DNA from: Fratercula arctica
Lineage: Eukaryota > Chordata > Aves > Charadriiformes > Alcidae
Length of the DNA stretch: 64,000 nucleotides
Assembly (NCBI GenBank): GCA_947846985.1
Contig: CANTUZ010000020.1
Location: 4,685,459 to 4,749,458 of the forward strand
Direction: 5' to 3'
This document shows positions 1-11,700 of this stretch, piece after piece (position 1 is the stretch's first letter; each line of letters opens with the position of its first letter). A program made the translations under genes and the position numbers. The notes below the pieces were generated by a model that ran no database searches, was not told the origin of the DNA, and saw only the letters and a program-made list of their open reading frames with translations.

Positions 1-1282
1 CCTTCCCTCCGCGCCTCTCCACGCAGGAGGTTGAGGGAGATGCTCCAGTTCAGTCACAAACCATAAGTGTAGGATGCTTATTAGTGTAAAATACAGGAAT
101 TTCATGGCTGTAGCACAGGCCGGGTGACTGCAGCAGCCTCTTCGGGCTGGAGCATCATGGGCACCGTATCGGATTTGTTAGGGCAAGGCTAGAATTGAGT
201 AAATGCCTCCCAGAAAATAATTTTCTGGACAAATCTTGGCTTGAAACTCGCTTGTGAGCAGCTTATGAGTTTCCTGGCCAGATCTTCTTTTAAAAATCAA
301 TCGTGGAATAACTTCTGCACCAGCTGCTCAAACGGTGGCTAACGCACAAGCAGCAGACAGGAGATTTGCAGTATGAACTGCCTCGGTGAGCTCTGGATCA
401 GTTATTCCTCCTGTGCCTCCGCTCCTTTGCGGGATGACTCTTTGAATGCTTGCGGTAGCGAGCTCTGAATGCACTTTCTGGAAATATCTCTAAAAGTTGT
501 TTTGAATTTGGCTGTTTGCTCAAACAGACGTGCCAAGAAATTCATTAGTAAACTATTAATGGAAAAGAACACAAAGTCTGAGTGCTCATCAGCGAGCTCA
601 CAAAGGAGACACTTGGCAGTTGGCTGCTTTCATCAAGATTGACGTCCAACACCTGAAAAGTGTTGGAAATTCAAGACACCGAGCACCTGTGTAAGAGCTG
701 CTCTGCAAATAAAGCTGCGGAAGGGGAGGGGGTTGCTTCCTCTGGGTGCTGCTGCTGGACCTGGTGTGGCTGGATGCAGCACTGGTGGTGTGTTGGGGTG
801 GCATGTCTCTTCTTCTGAGTGTGCTATGGGACAGTCTTGGTGCTGGCTGAGGTGGCCGTGGCTGCTGGGAGATATGGCTGCAACCAGAAACTCTTGGTGT
901 TACTTGCTCCTGCAGAAGACTGAGGATGGGAGGTGTGATCCTGAGCTGCCCCGTGGGCACGGGTGATAAGGTAAGGAAGGAAAACTTTTGGGTTTGGAAG
1001 GGGTGTAGGGCCATTGTTCATGCGCAGGCAGGAGCTTCTGGGGAGGAGCAGCTCCCAAAGGGTTCATCTCACTAGTGAACAGGTTGTGGTGACCGGTTGC
1101 ATTTCGGACTGGTTGGATTTGGGAGGCCACAGCAGCCACCAGGTGCTGCTGAAATGGTTTAAACCTGCTGAACCTTCTCCAAAATGGAAGGTGCTACCTG
1201 GCAGAGTTTAGTGTCTTCAGGTCTGGCTTTGAGAGACTCCTAAGGAAAGTGAAGCTATGAGAGGATTATCATCCTGCTGGTT

Positions 1283-1323
1283 AAAACCAGCTGGTTTTTA
1301 ATGGACTGCCTGGCAGTCCATTA
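1283..1323. repeat. two adjacent perfect palindromes
   Basis: Positions 1283-1298 read AAAACCAGCTGGTTTT, a 16-base perfect palindrome centred on the E-box CAGCTG. It is followed without a gap by 1299-1323, where the arm TAATGGACTGCC is repeated in inverted form around one central T. All 41 bases therefore lie in two abutting inverted repeats with arms of 8 and 12 bases. The second carries a homeodomain-type TAATGG at each end. It could be a dimeric transcription-factor platform or a small cruciform. No function is proven. Confidence 0.8.
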
Positions 1324-2663
1324 GCGCGGCTGGGTTTGTGGTGTGTCTCCAGAGTAGGTAGCCCCGGCTTCCTTGGCTCTCTCTGATCACTTGGTTAGAG
1401 CTGGTGGCTGGCTGCGTGGGATGTCCTCGGTGGAGAAATACTGTACAGTCAGTTCTAGCTGAGAAATGTCACAGGCAAACCCCTCCGTGCCTGGAGATGT
1501 ATATTCCTCCTTTCCTGGAAGGAATAATGCAGAGCAGAGAGGGAGGCACTGAAGGGATGACACTCAAGTGTTACTGAAGAACTTGTAAATAATATTCCAT
1601 GCTTGAATCCCTTTGCAGTGCGAGGTGTTGGCTCTGTTGTCTGCATTCATGCTATATAAATATTTATGGCTCTTAATGCAGAGGTTTGTCACATGCAATG
1701 ATGTGAAGCTAAAGTGATGTTGTCTATAGGTGACGTGCTGCACCAAAGGCAAGCAGCTCATGTCCTCCTCAGCTCCTGGGGAAAGTGCAATGCCAATGCC
1801 TTATGTGTAGCTAGAGACAAGGGGAACTGGGTGTGGAAGAGTCATTTCCTCCCTGACATGATACTTAAAGATAAGGGAGGGGAAGCCCAGGAAATTCGTT
1901 TCGCCTTTTGGATGGCTCTAAGGTGAGAGTTGACGGGAAATCCCTGCCATGAGCATCCCTTGCTGCAGGACCAGGGTGGCAGTGGTGAGCGTGCCTGTCC
2001 TGTGAGATGGGGAAAAAAACCCCGGCACTGCTTGGAGGTGATCCAGGATTGTTGTGTCCCCCACCCCCTCCCTGCCCCCAGCAGCTCTGGGCCACGGCTG
2101 CCTGGGTGGGAGCAGAAAGGTCTCCTGTCCCAGCCTGTGGAGGTACGGGGGGAGCCAGGGCTGCTGCACCGAGCTCTGTGCTGGCATCTCCGAGGTGGGG
2201 GGAAGGCAAGAGGGGCCAAGGTGGCCCTCCAGCTCTCTTCCTGTGTGTCCCCTGCCATTAGTGCTTGCAAGCCTGACTCAGGGATGAGGGGGCACCTCTG
2301 GACAATGACACCCTCCATGGGAAGGCCCTGGACTGCTGGTGCCCCTCTGCAATGAGGCTGAACCCCCAGACCACCCTGTGCCACGCAATGGGGTGCAAGC
2401 CCCCTCACACACGCTGCTTGTAACCTGCTAATAATATCCCTCTGCCTACTCCTCTACCACACAATTTTATTCTTTTTTTCCCACCTCTTCTATTGTTCTC
2501 TGTATTTCAGCTGCTGGAGGCTCTGAAGCTGTCTCCCAGCCTCTCTGATAGCATCACCATTGTTCTCCTCACCTACTGCCACTCCTCTGAGTCATCCCGC
2601 TCTCTGGCAGGGCGAGCACAAAGGGCTGGGAGATATCAGATGCAGCTCAGCCAATATCTGGCT

Positions 2664-2722
2664 GTTTGGTTGGGTTGGTTTGGGGTTTTTTTGGGGTTTG
2701 TTTTGTTTTGGTTTTTTTTTGG
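2664..2722. repeat. G/T-rich low-complexity run
   Basis: The stretch consists almost only of G and T, in runs such as GGTTGG and TTTTGGGG, and ends in a T9 tract. It is simple sequence with no sign of coding. Confidence 0.8.
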
Positions 2723-5700
2723 CATCTGTGATTCATCTGGAGAGAAGTTAAGGGGCTGGGGGAAGGGAGGCAGACTAATAGGATTAATCCTCCGAATTCA
2801 TTATGCAAAAACTTGGCGCCCCGCCAGCCTTTCTCTTGAACAAATGGTCAATGCTTTTCTTTAATAGCATTAAGCAAAATTACAAATCACCGCGTTGGTT
2901 AATCAATCTCAATAAGTTTCGCTGTATGAAGGTTTTTTTTTTAACTGTCTCCTGGAAAAGACTGGAGTAGTGGATGCTTTTTCGTCTCCCAGTCGTGGGA
3001 ATTAGTTGGAGTTGCTAGAGAGGTCCTGGTTATTTTTGTCTTTTTCTGAAGTCCTGGGCTGGATGGCCAGAGGCCTGAATACAAACTAAAAAGAAATAGA
3101 TAAAAGGACTCTAATGTGCTCATCTGAGCACCAAGCCTTGTGCAAGCAGTGAGAAGCAGGGCTTGGTTCAGCCCTGCCTGAGCCCTGGAGCTGGGAAAGG
3201 CTGAGCACCGAACCCACTGCCCTCGGGCCACGGTGGGCAACGGGCATGGCGGGGACTCGGGGTCGCAGTGAGCTAGCAGAGCTGCTGCCCAAGTAAATAT
3301 AAAATTCTATATGTAAATACACATTTTAAATGCAGGCAGGCACTGTTTTTTTTTTTTATGCTAGGCAACAGTTTGGAGCCAAATCAAGGCATGCTTTGGT
3401 CTTGTTTTTATTTCGGTATTGCTTTCTTATGTGAGCATATGTAATATGTTTTAATAGTCAGTGATGGTTTGCACACAGTGTATGGATATGTAACAAAAAT
3501 GCTAACACATGACTATATACACGCATGTATTGTATGTATAGCTATATACTGGCACTGGTTGATGCAGACCTGTATGACCTGAGCCAGAAACATCACAGGA
3601 GCAGGCGGGGAAGAAGGCAGAAAACCCAAAAGAGCAAAGGAAGCCCTGCTAACCCGGCCTCTGAGAAAGCTTTCCAGGGTGAGCCCTTGGTTGGAATAAG
3701 AGATGTGGGAATCCAGGCTCTGAACTGCCTGGCATTGTTTGCTTCCTGGAGGGAAGGACTGGAGTAATAAGCAGCCTTGCTTCACAGAAATGCCCATTTA
3801 CCACCTACTTCACATTCTCATGTGAGAACAACCAAAATATACCTCTTAGGTCCAAAGTACTAATTATGTTTAAGGTCACTTCTAGCTTATTTATGGGTTT
3901 TTCTGGCTAAGGCGTGAACATTCACATCAATATGTGTAGATGAGTGTACCGAGCTGGAGCATGACTATCCCCAGGCCTGGGTTGTTAAAGATGTTTTTGA
4001 CACCTTTATAATATACCAAGAGGAAATCATCTTGGTGATGTATGCAGTGCTGGAAAGGAGAGGGCAAACCAGCCCACCTGGGTTAGAGACCTACCCTGGG
4101 ATGTGAGAAACCACACCATCTGCTTTCCTCCTCTGACTGTACGCGAAGCTCGGAAGGGGGCTGGTGGTGGGCTGGAGGAGAGGGATTCCACCAGCAGCAG
4201 GGTCTCAGCGGGTGTTCTGGTGGCTTGGAGGGCTTACGGATGGCTGATGGCCTTGTGTGTGGTTGGTCCAGCGCAGGGATGCCTGAAGCTTGGCATCCCC
4301 AGTGGGGAGCCTGGTGCATGGCAAGGGAACAACCGGCTGTGAAGGACCTGGTGGAGCCATTTCCATTAGAGAAGATGAGCTCTAACACTGAGCTTCCCTT
4401 GGTGCACCAGCTTCCTCCTCACCTAATCTAAAATTAACTTCACTGTTCAGCTGCATTTAAGCAAAACCAGTTGCCATGGCCACGCCAGGGGCTCCTAGAT
4501 ATAGCAAACGAGGTAATCAGTTAAAATGAATAGCCACAGAGCTGACGCTTGCTGTAGGTTACATGTGAAGTTCATTCACTTGTTAAACCTAATGGACTGT
4601 ATTGCCTATGAATTGGAAATGTAAATTCTCTCTTTTGGTGGCTGGAGTTTGAATCGGGCTGGGAAAGCTGGAGGGAAATGTCAAATTAAAAGAGCTAGTG
4701 CTGTGGATAATGTGAGCCCATAACGGATCAGAGGGGATTTCTGTGTAGGTTCAAGCCTCAGGTTTGCTGTGAGGCATATAACTGAAAGCTGAGCCCCCCT
4801 CGCTGCTTCCGAGAGGGACACCGATATTTATAGTACCTTATTAATGCTCGCTTTGCTGGTGCTTATTAGCTCTGCTGTCCTGTTATGAATTAAATAAGCT
4901 ATCCGGTCCTGTTGGTGGTTCACATGGCTTCAGAAGAGGCAGGGAAAGAGCTCTGTTTCCATGGCATAGCCTGCGAGCCATCAAGAATCAAAAGACACAA
5001 TGTGATGGGATAAATCAGCTGTAACAGGCACCTGTCTGTTCATCACCTCCATGCGGTTGGACCTGGGGGTGGGCACAAATGCTGCCCCAGGATCAGGAGG
5101 GGCTGAGGACCGATGCTGGGCTGAGCCCACCAGGGGGGTGCCGGGCGCGGGGAAAAAGCTGCCAGGGAAGTAGGCGGGCTGTTACTATTTCCAGAAGCTC
5201 ACTCCTGTGGGAAGATCAATCCTGGGGAACGGTCCACGCCTCCATTTCATGCCTCAGATGAAATTTGGTGAGTGTCCCGCTCCAGAAGGTACGAGCCTGG
5301 CCCTGGCTCTGTAAGGATGCGGGGAGCAGGGTCCCTGCCGTGGCTTTCTGCAGCCTTGGCACAGCCTTTGGGGGTGACAGCCCCGTGCTGAGCCTAGAGC
5401 AAGGGACAGCATGACCACACAGGTCCTCCCGCTTGTGCTGCTGCCCAGGACAGTCACTGGCCGGGGACAGGTGCCTCAGGGACTGCCTTGTTGGATAAAA
5501 CAAGTAGTCCTTGGGCTTGAGATTAAAATTCCTGCCGTACAAAGCTGTCAGTGATCCAAATCGGTGATGCTCTGCTGCCCTGACGGATGGGAGGCTGCTG
5601 TCGGATGGGTGGAGGATAACCAGGTCTGAGTGTGTGGCTGAGCCCTGTGGGATACAGGGGTGGGAGCATCACAGCTGGCTTTTGATGGAATCCCTGAGTA

Positions 5701-6299
5701 GATCAAGCCCAGCACAGATCCTTTACTAATCTGCACAGCACAGACAGAAGTGCGCCTCACCTATCTCGCTCTCTGTGCTTAGAATTTACTGTAAACCTGT
5801 CTTGAACCTTCTCCATATGGTCCAAGCCCTGGGATTTCTGGAGGCTCGCACTTGAATCGGTGTGTGCGCTGGTTCTCAGCATCCTGTGCTCCCCAGGATT
5901 CCCTCGGAGGAGGCTGCGAACACGCGGGTAGGCACAACATCCTCTGCTTGCTCACGCTGCGTCTCTGCTGAAGTACGGAGGAGGCTGAGTCACCTCCTGC
6001 CATCCTCCCCGTCCCACCTCCTGCAGATGGATGGTTTGCAGCGCTGGTGAAAAGCTGGCCCAGGCGCTGGGGTGGCTTTTGGGAGGTCTGGATTCAGGTC
6101 TTGTGCTCTGTTGCGCATTTCCCCTGTGGTAAAGTCACGCTTTGCAATGTCTGTTCTAACCTTAAACTAAGGCGTCTGCATCCACCACCAGTATATGATG
6201 TTTCCAGTGTTGGAATGTTGTATTTATTAAGTTAATCTCTCTCACTAATTCAGCTTCAACCAACCTACAAAACAAAATGGACATTATTTTGTCTACTTA

Positions 6300-7050
6300 G
6301 GGCCTGTAGCAATTGGAAAATTTTACTTTCCTACTAGCCTGGGACTTTTGATGGGCATATAACACAACATTAGCCTTTTTTTATGATCTTGAATCATAAC
6401 TGTAACAGGCACAGTAGTGGTTTGGTGCAGAATGTCCATATCTGTGTCCATATGGATAATTATAGACCCATATGGACATTATGGACTAGTTCATCACCTG
6501 GCATAAATCAGAGCTGCCCCGTTCTCTACCATAGTTATGCTGATTTACATGAAACCAGAACCCACTTCTAAATAAGCTTGTGACATTGAGTAATAAGCCT
6601 CATTGCAAATCTAGGAGAAATTAGCTTTGCTGTGACATATGGCACAACCTTCAGGTCCTAATTGTGCTGGCTCATGCATTCATAATACTACCAATTATTT
6701 ATATGATGAGGCAAGATAGTGTGTTTATCAGCAATTCTCCTTCACCGACAGTTTATGATGGGCCAAGTAGCACCCATTGGAATACTCCAGGCAATTAGCC
6801 ACTCTGATGTGTGTGGTATCATCAGATGTGTCGCATAATAAACAAAAAGAAAGGCTTTTATGTGTTCAAAGGGGGCCCTGCTAGAGCTGCCAGGTCAAAA
6901 ATACATCCTACATGTTGTGACCGTAATTGCAGGCGGGTGTGTAATTTGTCATTTCTATGCCTTTGCCTGGGCCGTTCTTGCACACAGATAGGGAAGCACA
7001 TTAACTACAGCCACGAAACTCTCCAGCCTGAGAGTCTCGCATTTGTCTTG
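6300..7050. other. AT-rich, CpG-poor block with paired-motif cluster
   Basis: This stretch is richer in A/T than its surroundings, has few CpGs and carries no recognised repeat. It contains a nested inverted-repeat cluster at 6431-6480 and several words typical of developmental enhancers, such as TAATTA, ATTTAT and CAATTA. Such composition is common in conserved non-coding elements near developmental genes. Enhancer identity is inference and needs cross-species alignment. A long open frame overlapping the right end (6811-7479, +) matches nothing I know and is not called. Confidence 0.3.
6431..6480. promoter_or_regulatory. nested inverted repeat with two CATATG E-boxes around TAATTA
   Basis: AATGTCCATA at 6431-6440 pairs perfectly with its inverse at 6471-6480. 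Inside it, TGTCCATATGG at 6445-6455 pairs perfectly with CCATATGGACA at 6468-6478. Each inner arm holds the E-box CATATG, and the spacer holds TAATTA at 6457-6462. CATATG is bound by bHLH factors of the Twist and Neurogenin/NeuroD type, and TAATTA by homeodomain proteins. The layout suggests a composite bHLH/homeodomain site, which is not proven. Confidence 0.4.
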
Positions 7051-8675
7051 CGGTCCCCAGGTTTAGGATTTGCTGCGGCAGCCAAAGCCATGGATCAGGC
7101 AAGCTCCGTATCTCCCCGCAGCACGAATGAATCGGTCAACTCATGGCACAAAGACACTACGTCTTACCCGCTCTCAGGAGGGCTTCCTCCAGTGTCGCAT
7201 GCACCAGGTCTACTGGGCACAGACGGAGGTGCCCCCATGGTCCCCCAGCTTTCGGGGGTGCCAGCAGGTCCACCACACCCAGTGTGTAAAATCCAGTTGC
7301 TCTTCCCATGTGTGGTGGGTCTGACCCAGGGCCTCGGGGCTCCCGGGGGTGCCTGGAGATGGGCCATCCCCTCTGCTGTAGCTGGGGGTCTCACACAGGT
7401 GCCTCCCAGGGAGTTTAAAGAGCTATTATTTATAGACTTCCCTGTCTCCTGTAATGTGTGGAGAAGAAAGCGCTGCTGACTGACTTTGCTTCTTCCACCG
7501 AATCTTATGTGTTCATCTGCCAGGATAAATATGTATCTGCAGGTTCTGATGAACGCGCCGATGTCCCCGTGCGAGGGTGTCTGTGCTCACATCCATGCTA
7601 CCTAGGCAGGGCGAGCGCTGTGAAACACAGACCCGTGTTATCTTGCTGTGCCCAGGGTCCTTGCTTATCTCTTGTGTTCCTTGTAATTTCTCTGGCAAGG
7701 CGTCAGCGCTCTCCTGTGAGTGCTAATCAGCTGCTTCCGACTGCCCCAGCAAACTTATCAGATAACGGGGGCTGATAGGAGCAGGCAAGGTGGGAAATGA
7801 GTAAATGTGGGATTTGGGAAGCGGTGGTACTCCTGAGGCGGCTGCCAGGTGGAGGGACCGGCTGTGCGATCAGGTCCTCTGCTGACAGAGGTGCTTTGTC
7901 TGAGAGGGCTGGTGCCTGCCGTGGCGAAGCATCGCCGCTGAGGGATGCGAGAGCTCAGCACTGCTGTCAGGGCAGTCGCTGCTGCCTCTGTCTCAAAGCT
8001 CCCCCTCTTCATCCTTCTCATTTTGAGGGCACGGCTCTGAGGCACTCGCTCTGATCCTCCTGCCTCGTACAGCCGCCTTCCCAACCGGGGACTTCAGCGC
8101 TGGCCACCTCGGAGCGCGGGGAGACCAGTGGAGCCTTTGCTAAAGTAGATAAACCCACACAGAGAGGAAAAGGAGTCTGTAACGGCGCTCAGGCTGCCTT
8201 CAGCAACTGGGTTTAGCCAGAACAATTCAAGTTGTGCTGTGTTGCACCCCATCATCTCAAGCAGCTGGTTGCCCTTATCGTGCGGTAGCAGGGGGAGAGG
8301 TACTGGCTGATCTCCTGCCCAGATGGCAGGGCCCATTTCTCGGCAGCTTGAGCGCTTAGACGGGGGGTGGGGATCAGCCCCACCAGGAGCACCTCTTCAG
8401 CCCCACATTTACTTTGGCAAACTTCCCCTTGGCCGGTTGCACGGTTTTCTTCAGTCAGTGGAAGGGAAGGCGGTGAGATGATGGCTGTACGCAGCGGTAT
8501 CGCGCATCGCTGCTTGGACATCTGCTAGGAGGCATGTCTGCTCGGCGAGCTAAGCTCTCCTCACCGGGGTTTAAACATTATAGTGACACTGTGGGTTGTA
8601 AAACACAAATGCTTTGCACAGAGGAGTTTAATGGTCAGCTTCTGTTCAGTGTAATGCTTGGAGGGCAAGACAGGC
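7051..8675. other. non-genic unique DNA
   Basis: I see no gene or repeat. The stretch becomes GC-rich, with scattered CpGs around 7800-8120, but these are too sparse for a CpG island and have no convincing exon beside them. Confidence 0.6.
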
Positions 8676-8780
8676 TCTTGAGCAGCCTGGTCTAGTGGGA
8701 GGTGTCTCTGCCTGGGGCTGGGGGGTTGAACTAGAGGATCTTTAAGGTCCATTCTAACCTGAACCATTCTAGGATTCTTT
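8676..8780 (+). mobile_element. CR1 LINE 3' fragment
   Basis: About 105 bases match the 3' end of avian CR1. They cover the stretch encoding the last residues of ORF2, then the 3' untranslated part with the AGAGGATCTTTAAGGTCC-like core and the terminal tail ATTCTAGGATTCTTTG, a worn version of the CR1 ATTCTRTG repeat. CR1 is a non-LTR retrotransposon whose reverse transcriptase starts copying at this tail, so nearly all copies are 5'-truncated, as here. The many mismatches suggest an old insertion. Confidence 0.8.
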
Positions 8781-11700
8781 GTACTGGAGAACCGGGTGCT
8801 TGAATCATAAGGGAGAAACAGCAAAAACAAATACTTTCAGGTCCCTGCTTTTCTGTAAATCATTAGGATCCAGAATTGTTAATACAAGGAAGAATGAACA
8901 GGTTTGTTTCTGCCTCTCTGGGGGCCTGGGTGAGTCAGTTCACAGGGATTTTCCACTGGAACCCCTTGTGCTGCTGGGGCCGTGTCTGGTGTGGGCTGGT
9001 GCTGGGTCTGGTCCATCCAACCCATCCTCGCTTCCCTCCTCGCTCCCAAGCTGCAGGGAGCCGGGGCTGCCTTTGGAGGAGTCACGGCTCCTCTCCCACA
9101 CATTGATTGAACATTAATTAATGCCTGTGAGGCACTTTGGAGGCTGGGTGAAGCTTTCAGCATTTTTGTTTGTTCTTTTGGAATAGGACTGGGTCCATGC
9201 GGAGTGTCCTGTCAAGGAACCAGGCTCTCCTTCCCTGCAGAGCTCTGCCTTCCTCGAGCACAGCTCCTGCTCGCAAAGGGCTCATCCACCCCCATGCCAA
9301 CACCTGCGAGTGAAAATTGAGTATTTAATAACCTTGTTCTCCTAAGGAGCTCCTCCGCTGGGCAGGACAGGGCATGCCTGCTGAGATGCTCAGAGGCTGG
9401 GGCACGGGCTCCAGCTCAGCGGTGTTTTCAGCTTCCCAAATGTGCCAGACGAGGGAGAGGTTAAACCAGCTACCGGGGCAGCAGCCTGCTCGTGATAGCA
9501 ACCATCGTCTTCCGAGATCTGTCCCCTGTGCCAGGAGCAGCCGGCACTGGAGCTAATTAGACTGTCTGGAGGCTCTGGGTTGGAGGTGCTGAGCTGGGTC
9601 CCCAATTTGAAGTGCTGCTTTCACCTTTGCAGGCTCCAAGCAGCACAGGCACCTGTAGCTGTGTTTTCAGATGAAAGCCCACTGAAATGTCACACAGGCA
9701 CTTGCTTAAAACAGCTCGCGGAGCCTCACCTGGAGTGAAGCAGCTGCACTGTGCCATCCTGCAACAGGCAAGAATTCCTGCGGCATCTATCCACAGTCCC
9801 AGCTCTACAGTTTGTTTCCAGGCTGCGTCATTAAGGAAGGCTTTTAAACACAATTGCTTCTTCTTATTTTTGCTCTGTCTTTTTTTTTTTTATTTTTTTG
9901 CTTTCTGGCTGCAACACTGAAGTGTAACAGCTCCCTCCGATCAGCTTTGCTTTCTCTTTGAGTGACTGTGCTCGTGTGTGGTGTAACCTGGTGGGGGGAC
10001 GCTCGAGTTCTTCATGGCTCAGACCCAGCGAGCCCCGGGGGCTTTGTGCCCAGTGCCTCTGGCACTTGTGTGCATCCTTCTGTGGCCTGGACCCATTGGG
10101 ACACTGCTTTCAGTTTGGTATCATTATTTTGCTCTGTTTTTATAGCTCAGTCTGGGTGTATGTATATTAATTAATTTTTTTTTTTTCTTCCCATGAAAAC
10201 TGATTGCAACGTTTGCCGAGCCCCGCGGCTGGGCCTGGGAAGGCAGGCTGTGGCTGGGAGGGAGGTTAAAGCGGCAGCCCAGGTCCTCGGCAGCAGGCGA
10301 TAACAAAAAGCCATGGGATGCGATTCGGTGGGAAGGCAGCGCCGGAGCGAGCGCTCACTCTCCCCCGGCTCCTCCGCTTCCATCGGCAGCCCCTCAGCTC
10401 ATCAACGGGGCTGGGCGCCAGAAGGGGTTCTAATTAAAGATTTACTGAAAAGGGGTTCTGGGAGGGATGTGTGGAAGCTGTTGTTATTGTTACATGAGAG
10501 GCTGCTTTTCCTGCACAGGATAGATAACATTTAAAACACATCGGCATCGGGTGTAGTGCAGTGGGACAGACAATAGGCAGCTTTAAGCCCTACCCGCAGA
10601 TGCCAGGGGTGAAACAGTCGGGGGTGTCTCTCTACAGCTCTGCTTTCCTAAGCCCTGTGTGTCTCTGCCCGCGCCGCTGCCTGCCAGCGGGCAGGGGAGG
10701 GCAGAGCCCCCCCAGCACAGTGAGGAGAGGGGCTGGTGTGACCTGGCTCCTGTCCCTTCATCTCTTCCCGTACCAGCTGGGCCGGATTTCGGTGCAAGTT
10801 ACCACCATTAGTTTCAGCTTAGCCTAAAAACTTGAGATACGGGCAGTGGGTTGGCTGCGGCTACACTAAGGGACAATGGGAGGAGCATCCTGACATTGCG
10901 ACCGCCCGTACTGTCCATGGCAGCTCCCCGGCTCCTTGTACCCCCACAGGCTCTTTCCCCCCCCCTCCTCCTGGCTTGTTCAGGCACTCAGGGACAAGCT
11001 CATTGTTTTAAAATGTCATTGTGCTTCAAGGCGGGGGAGTTACTTGTAATTAAAGGGGTGTCTGCAAGCTGGCTGCCCGAGGGGCACTGAGAGCAGATCT
11101 AAATCCAGCCTCAGCTCAAGCCACTGCCTTTAAACCCCATCAAATGCTGCCTATCAGGGGACATTTAAGAAAACCTTTTAGTCAATATTGCCTTGAGAAA
11201 TTCTCTAGTTGAGAGCCTTAATGCCTTATCCGCAGTGTGTGGTATAGGCCACCACAGACCGGGAGGCAGAGAGAAATCCTCAAACTCTTTCATCTTGTGG
11301 ATGAGTAGTGGGGAGGATGGAAACCCAAACTGCGCTGCCGGTTGGAAAAGTAAATGACTTCTCCTTGGGGGAGAGAAGTAAGAGGGGTTTTTTTCCGGAG
11401 TGCCGCTATTCTCCTCGGCGTGCTCTGCTTTCCTGGGGAGAAGTGGATTGGCGACGAGGAGGAGCAGGGACCCCGAGCGCTTTGTGAGGAGACTTTGGCT
11501 GGGGAGGAGGTGTGTTTGGGAGCTGAGGGTGGATGTGTGCGTCGGCACGGTCATACTGTGGGTTTTTGTACATGAATCTCAACGCACATTCAATGTACAT
11601 GAGTACATATTCCTACTACGTGGCCAGGACTCAATGCCTGAAGTGTTGCCTAAGAACGGTCTCAAGTTGCTGGAAGAGATGATGGTGGGGCTCCTGTGCT

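Larger units (their letters stand above)
1..6299. other. non-genic unique DNA
   Basis: I see no exon, RNA gene or recognisable repeat here. Open frames are short and in every case compete with equally long frames on the other strand, as expected by chance in GC-rich DNA. Distinct landmarks are two adjacent perfect palindromes at 1283-1323, a G/T-rich low-complexity run at about 2664-2722, a palindromic homeodomain-type site at 2780-2791, a T12 run at about 3346-3357 and a CTCF-like word at about 5127-5140. The block around 4430-5000 is AT-richer and poor in CpG, with several TAAT words, so it may include conserved regulatory DNA. That is inference, because conservation cannot be seen in one sequence. 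Confidence 0.6.

Noticed and set aside
6448..6455. CCATATGG as an SRF CArG box
   Set aside because: A CArG box needs six A/T bases between CC and GG; here there are four, so the word is better read as a CATATG E-box.
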